Assembly: GCA_006503475.1 (NCBI GenBank)
Contig: RSEH01000325.1
Span: 1 to 46,593 of the forward strand
Reading direction: 5' to 3'
Source: Stentor roeselii
Taxonomy: Eukaryota; Ciliophora; Heterotrichea; Heterotrichida; Stentoridae
Length of the DNA: 46,593 nucleotides
In this document: positions 16,711-25,562 of the stretch, one piece after another
Layout: each line of letters starts with the position of its first letter
Position numbering within the stretch: the first letter of the stretch is position 1
Notes under the pieces: generated by a model
What the model saw: only the letters and a program-made list of their open reading frames with translations
The model's database searches: none
Told to the model about the DNA's origin: nothing
Position numbers and translations under genes: made by a program

Positions 16711-18582
16711 ATGAATGAGCGGAGAACTGACTCTTTTAATCAAGTTAAAACATTACGGAATAGCACAGAACAAACTGGTAATGATTTTGATCAGAACTTT
16801 GAACATCTTGTGTCGAATGGTCTTGTTCGTCAGGCATCTCCCCATGTTTTCATGATGGACAATCAAGAGCCTTCAAGTCGTTTGCGTTTTCTTTCAGAAA
16901 ACAAGGATTTTAAGTACTTGATCTACCCTGACGACCCTTTGAAGGTTTTTTGGGATATTGTGGTCTTTCTGTAACCTTCAGGTAGATTTGTGATTTATAC
17001 TGTCATTATTGTACCCTACCGCATCTCTTTTGTTGACAAGCAAAATGCTTATTGGGATAACTTCGAGACTTTTATTGATACAGTCTTTATTTTTGATGTG
17101 ATTGTCAATTGTTTTACTGCTGTTTATATCAAGGAAGAACTAGTGGTTAGGTATAATGAAATCCTTAAAAATTACGCGAAAGGATGGATGACTTTAGATG
17201 TACTTTCGGCTATACCTTTGAATATCATTATTACCGGGTCCGAATGGGGAACCTTAACAAAACTAATAAAATTTCCAAGACTCTACCGAATGCTAAAAAT
17301 TACAAAGATCCTAAAAACATCATCAATAGCCCAAGCAATTTATTCAATCGAATGCCTAGAATTTCTGACTCACTTATCACTTCAAACAAAGCGACTAATT
17401 TACTTTTTCATGAGTTTTTCAATTTTATGCCACTTATTAACCTGCCTTTGGTTTTTCATGTCGACATTGAACCCAGAACTGAACTGGGTGTTAAAATACG
17501 ACTTTTCAGATAAATCCACTTTAGAGCAGTACCTGGCGAGTCTTTACTGGGTGGTAACAACTTTAGCAACAGTAGGATACGGGGACATCACAGCTTCAAA
17601 CAGCACAGAGCGAGCAATGTGCATCTTCGTGATGCTCTTAGGAGTCTTTTTTTATTCCTACACAGTCGGAACGATTTCAACAATAATGAGCGAGTTAGAC
17701 CGAGAACAAGAAAAAATCGATGGAAAGATGCATATTTTGCAGGACATTCAAAGAGAATTTAAATTGAAAAAAGCTCTGTTAAAAAGAATCATCAATTCTT
17801 TTAAACTTAACAGGTCTTCAACTACTGAAGACTACTCCGACCTTCTTAAAAGTCTTCCAAGAAGACTCGCACTTCAGCTGAACTTTTGTGTTAATAAGAA
17901 ACTTGTGGAAAAATCGAATAAGTTCTTTAGAAATAAACCGATTGCTTTTATTACTATTGTCTTGGAATACTTGAAATCGATTAAACTTAGTGCGAAAGAA
18001 GTCATTTTCTCGAAAGGAGATGTGAGTAATGAAATTTACTTTATTAGTAAAGGAGAGATCTCTATTTTTGATGAGTATTTTAAAAATGAAATCAACTTTG
18101 AAGTACTTATGGAAGGAGAGTTTTTTGGAGAAGTTGGGGTGATGCTTTGTGAGAGAAGACTTTATTTTGCGAAAACGAATCGAGTTACTGAGTTGATGAT
18201 TTTAGACAAGGATGTTTTGTTTGATGCTTTGAGACCTTTTCCTGATTTGATGAAAGAAATGGAGGATGAAGCGGTTAAGAGGAAAAAACATTATAAGGAT
18301 AAAATTGAGAGGTATTCAAAAGAGTTCATCATTAATCGAAACCTTGGAAAAACCGTGGCAGTTAACAAAAACCACGACGAAGAAGAAGCTGACAACAAAG
18401 CTGAGAACATTCGCTTTTTCAATAGTGTGAAAAACACTCTCTCTCAAAAGGCAGTCGAACTAGTAGAGGAACAAAAGCCCTTAACAGAAACCTTATTAAA
18501 AGAACTAAACGATCTCGAAGCATGTATTTTAATGTTCCAAGAAAAAGTAGCGGCAGTTGAAGAAGAGAAAAGAATTAATTAA
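16711..18582 (+). CDS. EAG/CNG-family potassium channel with cyclic-nucleotide-binding-like domain
   Basis: Exons 16711-16970 and 16986-18582 give 618 aa. The intron falls in S1; splicing restores FWDIVVFLFVIYTVIIVPYR, a typical EAG/HCN S1. S4 lies near residues 175-197 (KFPRLYRMLKITKILK) and has only part of the usual Arg/Lys ladder. The pore helix and filter TTLATVGYGD end near 287, so it should be K+-selective. A C-linker is followed by a CNB-like domain (about 415-512) with GEFFGEVGVML. In the phosphate-binding cassette the usual Arg-(Thr/Ser)-Ala is RRLYF, so the Arg is kept but the Thr-Ala is lost; cyclic-nucleotide gating is doubtful. The tail is helical and acidic. No PAS domain at the short N-terminus. 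Confidence 0.92.
16971..16985 (+). other. 15-nt intron in channel gene
   Basis: GTAACCTTCAGGTAG, phase 2, giving TAA in the unspliced frame. Splicing restores S1 of the channel exactly, so this is the best-supported intron here. Confidence 0.97.
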
Positions 18583-18598
18583 TAAATGTAGAATATTC

Positions 18599-20029
18599 TC
18601 ATTTTTGACTTAATAGCAAGAACATGTAAGTTTTTTCTATCAAGAAACTCGCCTGCCCTGCACCTTTTCTATTTTTATCCTTTTCAAACTTCGTCAAAAA
18701 CATTGAAACAGGCTCAGAAGGTCTTTTTTCTTCAAAATTTTCCAAGTTTTTAATTCCAACAAATGAAAAATTTTTCGAGTTCCTGTCTTCAATATACCAA
18801 TTTTCATCTTGATAGTAAAATCTGAGATGATCTCGAGCGACTTCTGGCATGCAAGATAAACAGTAAATATCAGGATTGATACCATTTCCTCCTCGTCCAA
18901 GTGAAAAGTTGTTTTTTAAGCTTTTTTCAGAGTTTTTTTGAAAAGTTTTGATTAAATTTTCTTTTCCTTGAAAAGGTCCGTTAATCCATTGAATAACAAG
19001 AGAAGATTCAATTTTTTCTCCAACTTCAAAAAAACTGATGTTTTTAATGAAAAAATCGTATTTTCTACAAAGGTTGACAATAGTTCCTTCATTCACTTGG
19101 TACATCCTTTCATTGACAGGAACTTCCATCAAGTCTTCATCTAAATAGTTGAGCTTTATGTAAGAAAATCCTTCATCTCGTAAATCCTGAATAAAAACTT
19201 GTTCCTCATCCAAATAAATAACGAATGAAATTAGTTTTAATCGAGAATTTATATCATCAGGAAGGATTATATTGCAGAACTTGCTAGTTCCTATCAAAAT
19301 CATCGAGTCAGACCTGTCATTATATTCACTTTGCCCGCAGTTTCCAAATGAAAACACTCGATCACGATAAACCCTGGCAGTGCCTTCAAATCTTTCAGAA
19401 TACGCTCGAGTCACAACGATTTTCAACTTTCTGTCAGTTCTTAGCTCTTGAAAAAAAAAGTTTTTTTGGATGATCACTTTTCGATACTCTCTTAAAAAAA
19501 TAATCAAGTTTATGTCGAATAACTTCAAAAGAATGTCCTCAGTGATGAAAGGGGTTTCAATTGAAAGAAGATTTTTTATTACTTTTAAGTCTATTGAGTC
19601 TGAGAAGGAGTTTTCTATGTGAAAAGTTTCGGAAAAGCAGGGAATTGAAAGAGTTTCAAATATTTTTTTAACTTTTTGATGAAAAAGGGCTTCAAATGTT
19701 TCGAAATTTTGAAGTTCTGATGATTTTGGAGAATTTGATAGATGATTTGATATCTTTTGTAGAACAGTTTGGCCTTGACTGGAGTTGAAATAGAAATCTG
19801 ACTCAGATAATGAGATATATGAAGAGTTATGTTGATTTATGAGATAGTAGAAAAGCTTTTGCTCTAATTGGGTAAGACTACTATTTTTTTCTTTTTGGTC
19901 TTCAATTAAACTTACTTCAAATAAGACCTGCTCGTTTATACTTTCAATCTCAAGACCTTCAGAATAAAGAATTTTAACCAATTCCTTGATTTCAGCTAGT
20001 CTTTCTTGAAAAATCATTTCATCAGACAT
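18599..20029 (-). CDS. FHA-like domain protein
   Basis: 476 aa from ATG 20029; a longer frame would start at TTG. The N-terminal half (1-210) is helical and acidic with no family recognised. Two FHA-like modules follow. The first, about 240-340, contains MILIGTSKFCNI and VFIQDLRDEGFSYI. The second, about 370-470, contains FSLGRGGNG, VARDHLRF and WYIEDRNSKNFSFV. FHA consensus is GR, S-x-x-H, N-G-T; here GR and His are kept in the second module while the Ser is Ala and NG is NF, so phosphothreonine binding may be weak. Cytosolic or nuclear, no signal. Ends 16 nt from the convergent channel gene. Confidence 0.7.
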   Translation of the reverse strand: MSDEMIFQERLAEIKELVKILYSEGLEIESINEQVLFEVSLIEDQKEKNSSLTQLEQKLFYYLINQHNSSYISLSESDFYFNSSQGQTVLQKISNHLSNSPKSSELQNFETFEALFHQKVKKIFETLSIPCFSETFHIENSFSDSIDLKVIKNLLSIETPFITEDILLKLFDINLIIFLREYRKVIIQKNFFFQELRTDRKLKIVVTRAYSERFEGTARVYRDRVFSFGNCGQSEYNDRSDSMILIGTSKFCNIILPDDINSRLKLISFVIYLDEEQVFIQDLRDEGFSYIKLNYLDEDLMEVPVNERMYQVNEGTIVNLCRKYDFFIKNISFFEVGEKIESSLVIQWINGPFQGKENLIKTFQKNSEKSLKNNFSLGRGGNGINPDIYCLSCMPEVARDHLRFYYQDENWYIEDRNSKNFSFVGIKNLENFEEKRPSEPVSMFLTKFEKDKNRKGAGQASFLIEKTYMFLLLSQK

Positions 20030-20138
20030 TTTAATCAATTCGACATAAAATCAAGTTGACAACAAATCCAAGATGCTATCTTTCAACTACAAAAAAATTT
20101 ATAAAATATCTAAAATCCTAATTTGTTTATACTTCCTG

Positions 20139-21098
20139 TTATTTTCTGAATTTTCTCATACCAAAATTCATCATTCTTTGTTTTTTCCAGGTTTCAGGTC
20201 CAGCCATGATGTACTCTTTAGTTTGATTATACCCATCGTTCATCATTAAATTTATCTGCTCAGGGTCAGCTCGAAGTGCGCCATAATCTCTCTTTGGGAT
20301 TATGAAATGTCTGAAACTAACTCTATCATAAAGTTGTTTCATCTGCTCGGTATACCAGTTATCTGAGAAGTACTCTTGAATCAAATCAATTCTGTTGATT
20401 GTTTGTTTTGTAGAGTTCATCTTTTGTCTCTCAAGGCCATCGATTGGAATACAATAAATGATATCAACGACGATATCCGGGTCATCAAAACCGTAATCTC
20501 TGCAAGCTCCGATAGCATCAAAAGGATTCGCATTAGCGACCATGGCACCATCACCATACCACTCACCCAATACCTCAACAGGAGGAAAGAAAGGAGGATA
20601 AGCTCCAGAAGCATAGCAAGCCTTAGCAAGATAATTCGCTCCAAATCTCTGATCAAAGGTTGAATAATTTCCAGTATCATAGTGAGTTGCAGCGACAGTG
20701 ATATTTCTTTTAACAATATCTCCAGTCCACTTAATGATATACTTGTAAAGTTTTTCCGTATTCACCAGTCCTCCCTGTTTAAAAATATGAAAAGGTTTGA
20801 ACGTATAAAGATCCCCAGGTCCCTTGATATCCTCCCAGGCAGCTTTGATATGAAGTGCCATTTGTCGTTCATCTCCAGTTGAATACCCAAGTCCAAAGCA
20901 CGAGTTAATAGCTCCAATAGAAACTCCTGACATGACACGATATCGAACCTCTTCAGGAGGCATCAAGTCAGTTAAAGCTAAAATCGCTCCAGCTTCAAAT
21001 GCGCCTCGAGGTCCTCCACCAGCCAATACCAAAGCATGGCATTTTTCCGTTTGAGCTTTCACGTTGACTAGTAGAAGAATTAAATAAAAAATTCGCAT
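20139..21098 (-). CDS. Secreted patatin-like phospholipase
   Basis: 319 aa from ATG 21098; the longer frame begins with TTG. An N-terminal signal peptide (FYLILLLVNVKA) is followed by the patatin fold: oxyanion loop GGGPRG (27-32), nucleophile Ser60 in GVSIG (58-62) and catalytic Asp183 in YGDGA. The dyad is intact, so it is probably an active lysophospholipase/phospholipase A. Length is usual for a single-domain patatin. The signal suggests secretion or delivery to food vacuoles/lysosomes, as for many ciliate digestive lipases; that is an inference. No membrane anchor visible. Confidence 0.92.
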   Translation of the reverse strand: MRIFYLILLLVNVKAQTEKCHALVLAGGGPRGAFEAGAILALTDLMPPEEVRYRVMSGVSIGAINSCFGLGYSTGDERQMALHIKAAWEDIKGPGDLYTFKPFHIFKQGGLVNTEKLYKYIIKWTGDIVKRNITVAATHYDTGNYSTFDQRFGANYLAKACYASGAYPPFFPPVEVLGEWYGDGAMVANANPFDAIGACRDYGFDDPDIVVDIIYCIPIDGLERQKMNSTKQTINRIDLIQEYFSDNWYTEQMKQLYDRVSFRHFIIPKRDYGALRADPEQINLMMNDGYNQTKEYIMAGPETWKKQRMMNFGMRKFRK

Positions 21099-21141
21099 TT
21101 TTATTAAAATCAATGGAAGAACTTTCTATTAATCTAATTCT

Positions 21142-21687
21142 TCAAGCATGGTTAAACCTAGGACGTGGATTCGGACGCTGTTGGTTCGGATGTTCTTTGT
21201 ACTCCAGATAAACAGAGTCGTTTAAATGCCAGATCTTCTTCAAGGTCTCTTTGATTGAGTTCTTCACTGACAGGTCCTGACCGGAACGTATCCAAATTGA
21301 GAAAATGTCTTCAGAAGGCCTTACTGAAACAACTACTCCACAGATCTCGTCATTTACGTCGAATTGTTCACCGATCATGTTTATTAACAACTCTTCCCAG
21401 AAAACTGAAGCTGCGCCTTTTTTGATACGCAAAATCCATCTTGCACCTTTCTTGTTTGCCTCGTCTTCCCACATTGGTTTGATTCCTTCTTGAAAGACGT
21501 GGTAGTCTGTGTTTACTGGAACGTCGTCTGGCTTTTTCAGGTGGGAATAGTACTGCCAGAACTCTTCTATTGTTCCGAAGGTACCGAGGAATTTTATTGC
21601 GTCTTCGTAATCTGTCGCTTTTTTGTTACTGTCACTTATGCTGTACCAATATGAGTACCTTTTTTCGAGAGGTGTTCCAGTGTTCAT
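21142..21687 (-). CDS. EIF4E2: Class II eIF4E (4EHP/eIF4E2-like) cap-binding protein
   Basis: 181 aa, a single eIF4E domain. Matches to animal 4EHP include YSYWYS, TIEEFWQYYSHL, HVFQEGIKPMWEDEANKKG and CGVVVSVR. Cap-stacking residues are Tyr27 (where class I has Trp56) and Trp73 in PMWED (Trp102 in class I), with Glu74 next to it for guanine contact. Tyr in place of the first Trp defines class II. The dorsal face for 4E-binding motifs (FW at 43-44) is retained. Class II proteins bind cap weakly and often repress translation without eIF4G; that this one is a repressor is an inference. Ciliates have several eIF4E paralogues. Confidence 0.92.
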   Translation of the reverse strand: MNTGTPLEKRYSYWYSISDSNKKATDYEDAIKFLGTFGTIEEFWQYYSHLKKPDDVPVNTDYHVFQEGIKPMWEDEANKKGARWILRIKKGAASVFWEELLINMIGEQFDVNDEICGVVVSVRPSEDIFSIWIRSGQDLSVKNSIKETLKKIWHLNDSVYLEYKEHPNQQRPNPRPRFNHA

Positions 21688-21833
21688 TTTTATTTGAGTG
21701 ATTGATAAGATACAGGGTGTTAGGGTGTTAATTTTACTATGGTGATTTGATGAAGATTTAGAGAGTTTTCAATTGTTTTACTCGAGTGAAGATTTTTTAG
21801 GTGTTTTTTAGGAAGTTTTGGGGTTTGGATATT

Positions 21834-22226
21834 ATGAACGGCCTTTTGGATTGTAAGCTTGAGACTAGTAAGGAATGTTTTAATGTTTTGCTCAATTTAT
21901 CGGAAGAATTGAACTTGGATGAGGAAAGTACATTGGATTTTAAGGAAGTGTTTATGAAAATTAAACCAACACCTTTTCTTAGGAAACGCGGAATGATAAT
22001 TAGTGAAGATATAAATCGAACTCTATCAACTCTTTCTGGTCTCAAGTCCAAACTTAATCAGCTTCAAGAAGTAGTTAAAAGTAGAACAAAAATTATTGAA
22101 AAACTTGATAAAGAAAACTCGATTCTTTCTATGAAAAAAGAATTTTTACGAAAAAAACTTCGAATCAAATTAAAGAAAATGAGAGATACTAAAAGGTGCT
22201 GTTCTTTTTCAAATTTATTTAACTAG
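21834..22226 (+). CDS. Small coiled-coil protein
   Basis: 130 aa from the first true ATG at 21834 (the frame is open earlier but only with GTG). Residues 1-55 are acidic and helical. Residues about 62-118 form a basic coiled coil (LKSKLNQLQEVVKSRTKIIE, then LRKKLRIKLKKMR). The tail KRCCSFSNLFN has two adjacent cysteines. No family recognised. Lies divergent to the eIF4E gene with about 146 nt between them. Confidence 0.55.
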   Translation: MNGLLDCKLETSKECFNVLLNLSEELNLDEESTLDFKEVFMKIKPTPFLRKRGMIISEDINRTLSTLSGLKSKLNQLQEVVKSRTKIIEKLDKENSILSMKKEFLRKKLRIKLKKMRDTKRCCSFSNLFN

Positions 22227-22359
22227 CCTCTATTCTATTACCTCTAACCTAGTTAATCCATACTAACAAACTCTCATTCACCCTAAAATCTAATCTCTTC
22301 TAAAAATAATCTAAAAAATCATAAAAAATCCATAATCATCAGTTTCAAACCACTCATAA

Positions 22360-23166
22360 ATGTCAATAAAACCCGAAGACTTTACCTTTTCACCTAAATC
22401 CAGCCAAGGCCGCTTTTACTTCGACCCGTCAATAAAAGGTTCACCAGAAAAGTTATTAGATCACCTAGAGCTAAAAAAAGACCGTCACGAAGCTTTAAAA
22501 AACTATTACCTGACAGTGATTGACCAGTTAAAAGACTTCACCCGAGTGTCTATCCAGCAACTCGAAGACCAAAAAAAGCTTCTATTCGAAGAAATCGAAA
22601 AAAAGTGCAAAGAATCCGTGAAAGACGTGCGAAAAAGAGCGATCAAGAAAGAATCAGAACTAAACGAAAAGCTTCAAGAAGCAGTTTTCCACTACGACCA
22701 AACCAGCATCCTTATAAAAAAACTGCAAGTCCTGGGAAACGAGAAGTCCTTAATCAAAGAAGCAGAAGAGAACTTAAAGTCCTGGGCACGAGAAGTGGAA
22801 GTAAAAAGCAGTAACGTTGTTTTTCCAATCCCATCACTGACCTTAACAGCAGAAGAACGTAGTGAGTTCACTTTTCTCTCGAAATCAATTCAAATCTCAG
22901 GGTTTTTATCAGATATCAGTCCTTTTCACTCACAATTTCAAGATAAACTTAAACTTTTCGTGCCTTTTGGCTACCCAGAGTACAGCAATTACTATGCTTT
23001 GAACTTTCTTTCAACACCAACTTGCTCTAGTGTAGTCTCTGCCTTGACTCAGTACTTCGGAATTGACCTTCTCGGACTTTCTCTTGAACCACATGGGGAA
23101 GAAATTGATTTAAACACGAAAATTCCGTTATCAACGAAATCTCTTTATTTATTGATTTCAAATTAA
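22360..23166 (+). CDS. Coiled-coil protein with C-terminal globular part
   Basis: 268 aa. The N-terminal 30 residues are polar (FTFSPKSSQGRFYFDP). A long coiled coil covers about 30-150 with KLLFEEIEKKCKESVKDV and repeated Lys/Glu heptads. The C-terminal 115 residues are hydrophobic with beta character (NYYALNFLSTPTCSSVVSAL) and may be a small domain. A coil followed by a folded part recalls B-box/TRIM-like architecture, but no B-box cysteines are present. Not recognised. Followed after 16 nt by the PDI-like gene on the same strand. Confidence 0.65.
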   Translation: MSIKPEDFTFSPKSSQGRFYFDPSIKGSPEKLLDHLELKKDRHEALKNYYLTVIDQLKDFTRVSIQQLEDQKKLLFEEIEKKCKESVKDVRKRAIKKESELNEKLQEAVFHYDQTSILIKKLQVLGNEKSLIKEAEENLKSWAREVEVKSSNVVFPIPSLTLTAEERSEFTFLSKSIQISGFLSDISPFHSQFQDKLKLFVPFGYPEYSNYYALNFLSTPTCSSVVSALTQYFGIDLLGLSLEPHGEEIDLNTKIPLSTKSLYLLISN

Positions 23167-23182
23167 TATAATTTTAACACGT

Positions 23183-24448
23183 ATGTTTCTTGTTTTGACT
23201 TTTTTTTCAATGGTCTTTGCCCAGCCTGACCCGAAAATATTTGAAAAGTTTCCTTCTGGGGCGAAAATGGACAAAAGGTTCAACAACATGAAGAAGAAAG
23301 AAGAAAAAATGACCTTTTTTTTGTATTCTAATCAAACTGATGACCCTCTTAATCAAGATTTTTTAGATGTTGGAAAAATTGAGAAATTGAGCAAGATCAA
23401 GTTTAAATTGATTGATTGCATTGAAAATAAATTTTATTGTGAAGATTTGGGAATTAGTTCTTTTCCTTCTGCTAGTTTTAAGATTGAGGATCAGATTTTT
23501 AATTTCACTTGGGATTTTCAGAAGAAGGATTTTGAAGAATTTGCTGGGAAAATCAGTGCTGAGCCTGTTATGACGGTTTATGATTCTGAGAGTTTGAATC
23601 AGTTGACTGGACATCCTGTGGCTTTCATGCTTTACTATAATCCGGAGGTTTTGAAGATTTTAGATACTAGTTATATTGACCAATTCAAGACTATTGCTAG
23701 ACAGTATAAAAACTCTCACGTATACTTCGGAATCTGCCAAACCGGTAAAGTTTCATACCTAAACGACATCGGCCGTCGAGACCTGCCTATTCTTTTGCAG
23801 CTCGGGGCAGACGAGGCATACAAATACAACATCTCAAAAGCCTTAACCAAAGAAAACATGCAATCTTTCATAGAAAACCACAAATGCCTAATGAAAATCC
23901 GAATAACCCGAAGTAACTGGCAAGAAACTCTTGACTGTTTCAAAGGAAAAATCGTTGGAATCAGTTTTTTAAGCAACGAATCTTCAGCAAAGTTGAATAC
24001 AGGACATCTGAACTTCTTGATTCGAGACCTGAGAATGGAAAATGACTGGCGTTTTCAATTCGCGTCAGTCAATTTAACGACTTTTGATGAACCTGGAAAG
24101 GTTTTTAACGTCCAAGCCCCAAGTTTCGCTCTTATCGATTTCAGAGAAGAACCTCAAGTCAGAGTTATTCAAGACGTTGACTTGAAAAATCATGAAAAAA
24201 TGAAAAAGTTACTCGAACTCGCCTGGAATGGAGAAAACTTAAACGACTTCGGAATCCAGCCTTTTCAAGTAACCGAAGAAGCCAAAACCTTAAAAAATCC
24301 AGAAAAAGTTCAAGAAAACCCAAGAAAACCTCAACCAAAACCAGAAAAATCTCAAGAAAACCCAGAAAAACCGAAAGAAAAACTAAGAAAAATTAAAGAA
24401 AAACCTGAAAAAATCCAAAACCAAAGAATAAAAACCGAGGATTTATAA
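23183..24448 (+). CDS. ER thioredoxin-fold (PDI-like) protein without CxxC
   Basis: 421 aa. A signal peptide (MFLVLTFFSMVFAQ) precedes repeated thioredoxin-like folds. The first, about 30-125, keeps the cis-Pro loop ISSFPSASF but has no CxxC at the active-site position. At least one more divergent thioredoxin-like region follows (about 125-240 and possibly 240-350). The last 60 residues are a Pro/Lys/Glu/Asn repeat of short units like ENPEKPKEK, and no KDEL-type signal follows. Non-catalytic PDI relatives work as chaperones or scaffolds; the substrate here is unknown. Several N-x-S/T glycosylation sites fit a luminal location. Its stop lies 6 nt from the stop of the convergent gene. Confidence 0.7.
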   Translation: MFLVLTFFSMVFAQPDPKIFEKFPSGAKMDKRFNNMKKKEEKMTFFLYSNQTDDPLNQDFLDVGKIEKLSKIKFKLIDCIENKFYCEDLGISSFPSASFKIEDQIFNFTWDFQKKDFEEFAGKISAEPVMTVYDSESLNQLTGHPVAFMLYYNPEVLKILDTSYIDQFKTIARQYKNSHVYFGICQTGKVSYLNDIGRRDLPILLQLGADEAYKYNISKALTKENMQSFIENHKCLMKIRITRSNWQETLDCFKGKIVGISFLSNESSAKLNTGHLNFLIRDLRMENDWRFQFASVNLTTFDEPGKVFNVQAPSFALIDFREEPQVRVIQDVDLKNHEKMKKLLELAWNGENLNDFGIQPFQVTEEAKTLKNPEKVQENPRKPQPKPEKSQENPEKPKEKLRKIKEKPEKIQNQRIKTEDL

Positions 24449-24454
24449 GATACA

Positions 24455-25207
24455 TTAAAAAGTAGTCTTAAGTCTCATATGATTTTCCTTTGCCTGACGA
24501 ATGAGTCTTTTAAGTTCTTCCACATTTGAAGTAGAGTAGTTCTTTTCCACAGGAGTCATTTTCGGTGAAGTCGCCGGCGAGAAGCTAAAACTTTGACCAG
24601 TCAAGTTTTTGCAAGACATGTTCCTAGAAGCCAAGTTTTTCATTTTGACAATGTGATGATCAGAAAGTTTATTTCTCTGATCACGAGAATGAGGAATTAT
24701 CTGACTTGAGTCGTCTTCTGATAGTTTTAAAGCTTTTGAACGGAGTTGAAAACTTGATGAAGACATGCAAGGGTTACCCGGGGTATTGGAAGAGTTGGGT
24801 TTTATTTGAGAAGAGTTTTTTAGTTCTTGTTGATGGAGATTGTTGTTTAGTCTTTCGATTTCGGACTCGAGTAGTTGTTTTTTTAACTTTAAATCTGAAA
24901 TTTCACTTCGAAGTTTTTGGTTTTGGGTTAAGAAATGAGAGTTCTGAACTTCAAGTTCCTTGATTTTTGACTTGTTTTGTAAGTCGCTGGACTTCAGGTC
25001 GGAAATTGTTTCGGAGAGGCTTTGGATCTTCTCGATGCTTTGGGTGTATTGACTGAAACAGGACTCGGCTTTTTCGCAGAATTCTTCCATTTCGAAGAGT
25101 TTGCCTTTTAGAAGATTGTTTTCTCTTTGTAGTTCGAAAACCTGTTCTGTTGTCAGGTCGATTTTTTCGTCTTGGAAGCTGACTCGCTTGTTGGACCTGA
25201 TGGCCAT
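24455..25207 (-). CDS. Coiled-coil protein
   Basis: 250 aa. Residues about 18-130 form a continuous coiled coil (LQRENNLLKGKLFEMEEF, LQNKSKIKELEVQNSHFL). The C-terminal half is Ser/Asn-rich with possible phosphorylation sites (SFSFSPATSPKMTP) and a short helix at the end (VEELKRLIRQAKENH). Basic N-terminus MAIRSNKRVSF. No family recognised; composition is like basal-body or cortical scaffold proteins, but that is only a resemblance. Confidence 0.7.
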   Translation of the reverse strand: MAIRSNKRVSFQDEKIDLTTEQVFELQRENNLLKGKLFEMEEFCEKAESCFSQYTQSIEKIQSLSETISDLKSSDLQNKSKIKELEVQNSHFLTQNQKLRSEISDLKLKKQLLESEIERLNNNLHQQELKNSSQIKPNSSNTPGNPCMSSSSFQLRSKALKLSEDDSSQIIPHSRDQRNKLSDHHIVKMKNLASRNMSCKNLTGQSFSFSPATSPKMTPVEKNYSTSNVEELKRLIRQAKENHMRLKTTF

Positions 25208-25562
25208 TTGAAATATTATTCACTGGAGCTTTAGATAAAAATCAGAGAAAAGTTTAAAATTGCAAGAAAATAGTGAAAATAATAACTTTTCTGATAAGAT
25301 CAATTAAATAAAGACTTTATTTGAAAATTTTAAATAAATTTCAATCAAAATCAGGAAAATAAGCACTTTTAACCTAAATCCTAAAAAAAATTCCATAAAA
25401 ATCATGAAAATAAGCACATTTAACCTAAATCCTAAAAAAATTTCAATATTTATTGAAACCATTTTCAGCCCTCTACTTAAAAACCCTTAAACCTCATAAA
25501 CCAGTTTCTATAATTTAAATAAATCTTAAAACACTTCAACTCCTCCTCCTCAAATTCTCCAC
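25208..25562. other. AT-rich intergenic stretch with a short tandem duplication
   Basis: 355 nt between two minus-strand genes. No coding frame is convincing. The only structure I see is the 51-nt duplication listed separately. Confidence 0.5.
25349..25450. repeat. 51-nt imperfect tandem duplication
   Basis: Two adjacent copies with period 51: each contains GAAAATAAGCAC, then TTTAACCTAAATCCTAAAAA. They differ at a few positions (CACTTTT against CACATTT), so the duplication is fairly recent. Lies in the 3' flank of the TTLL gene. Confidence 0.8.
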
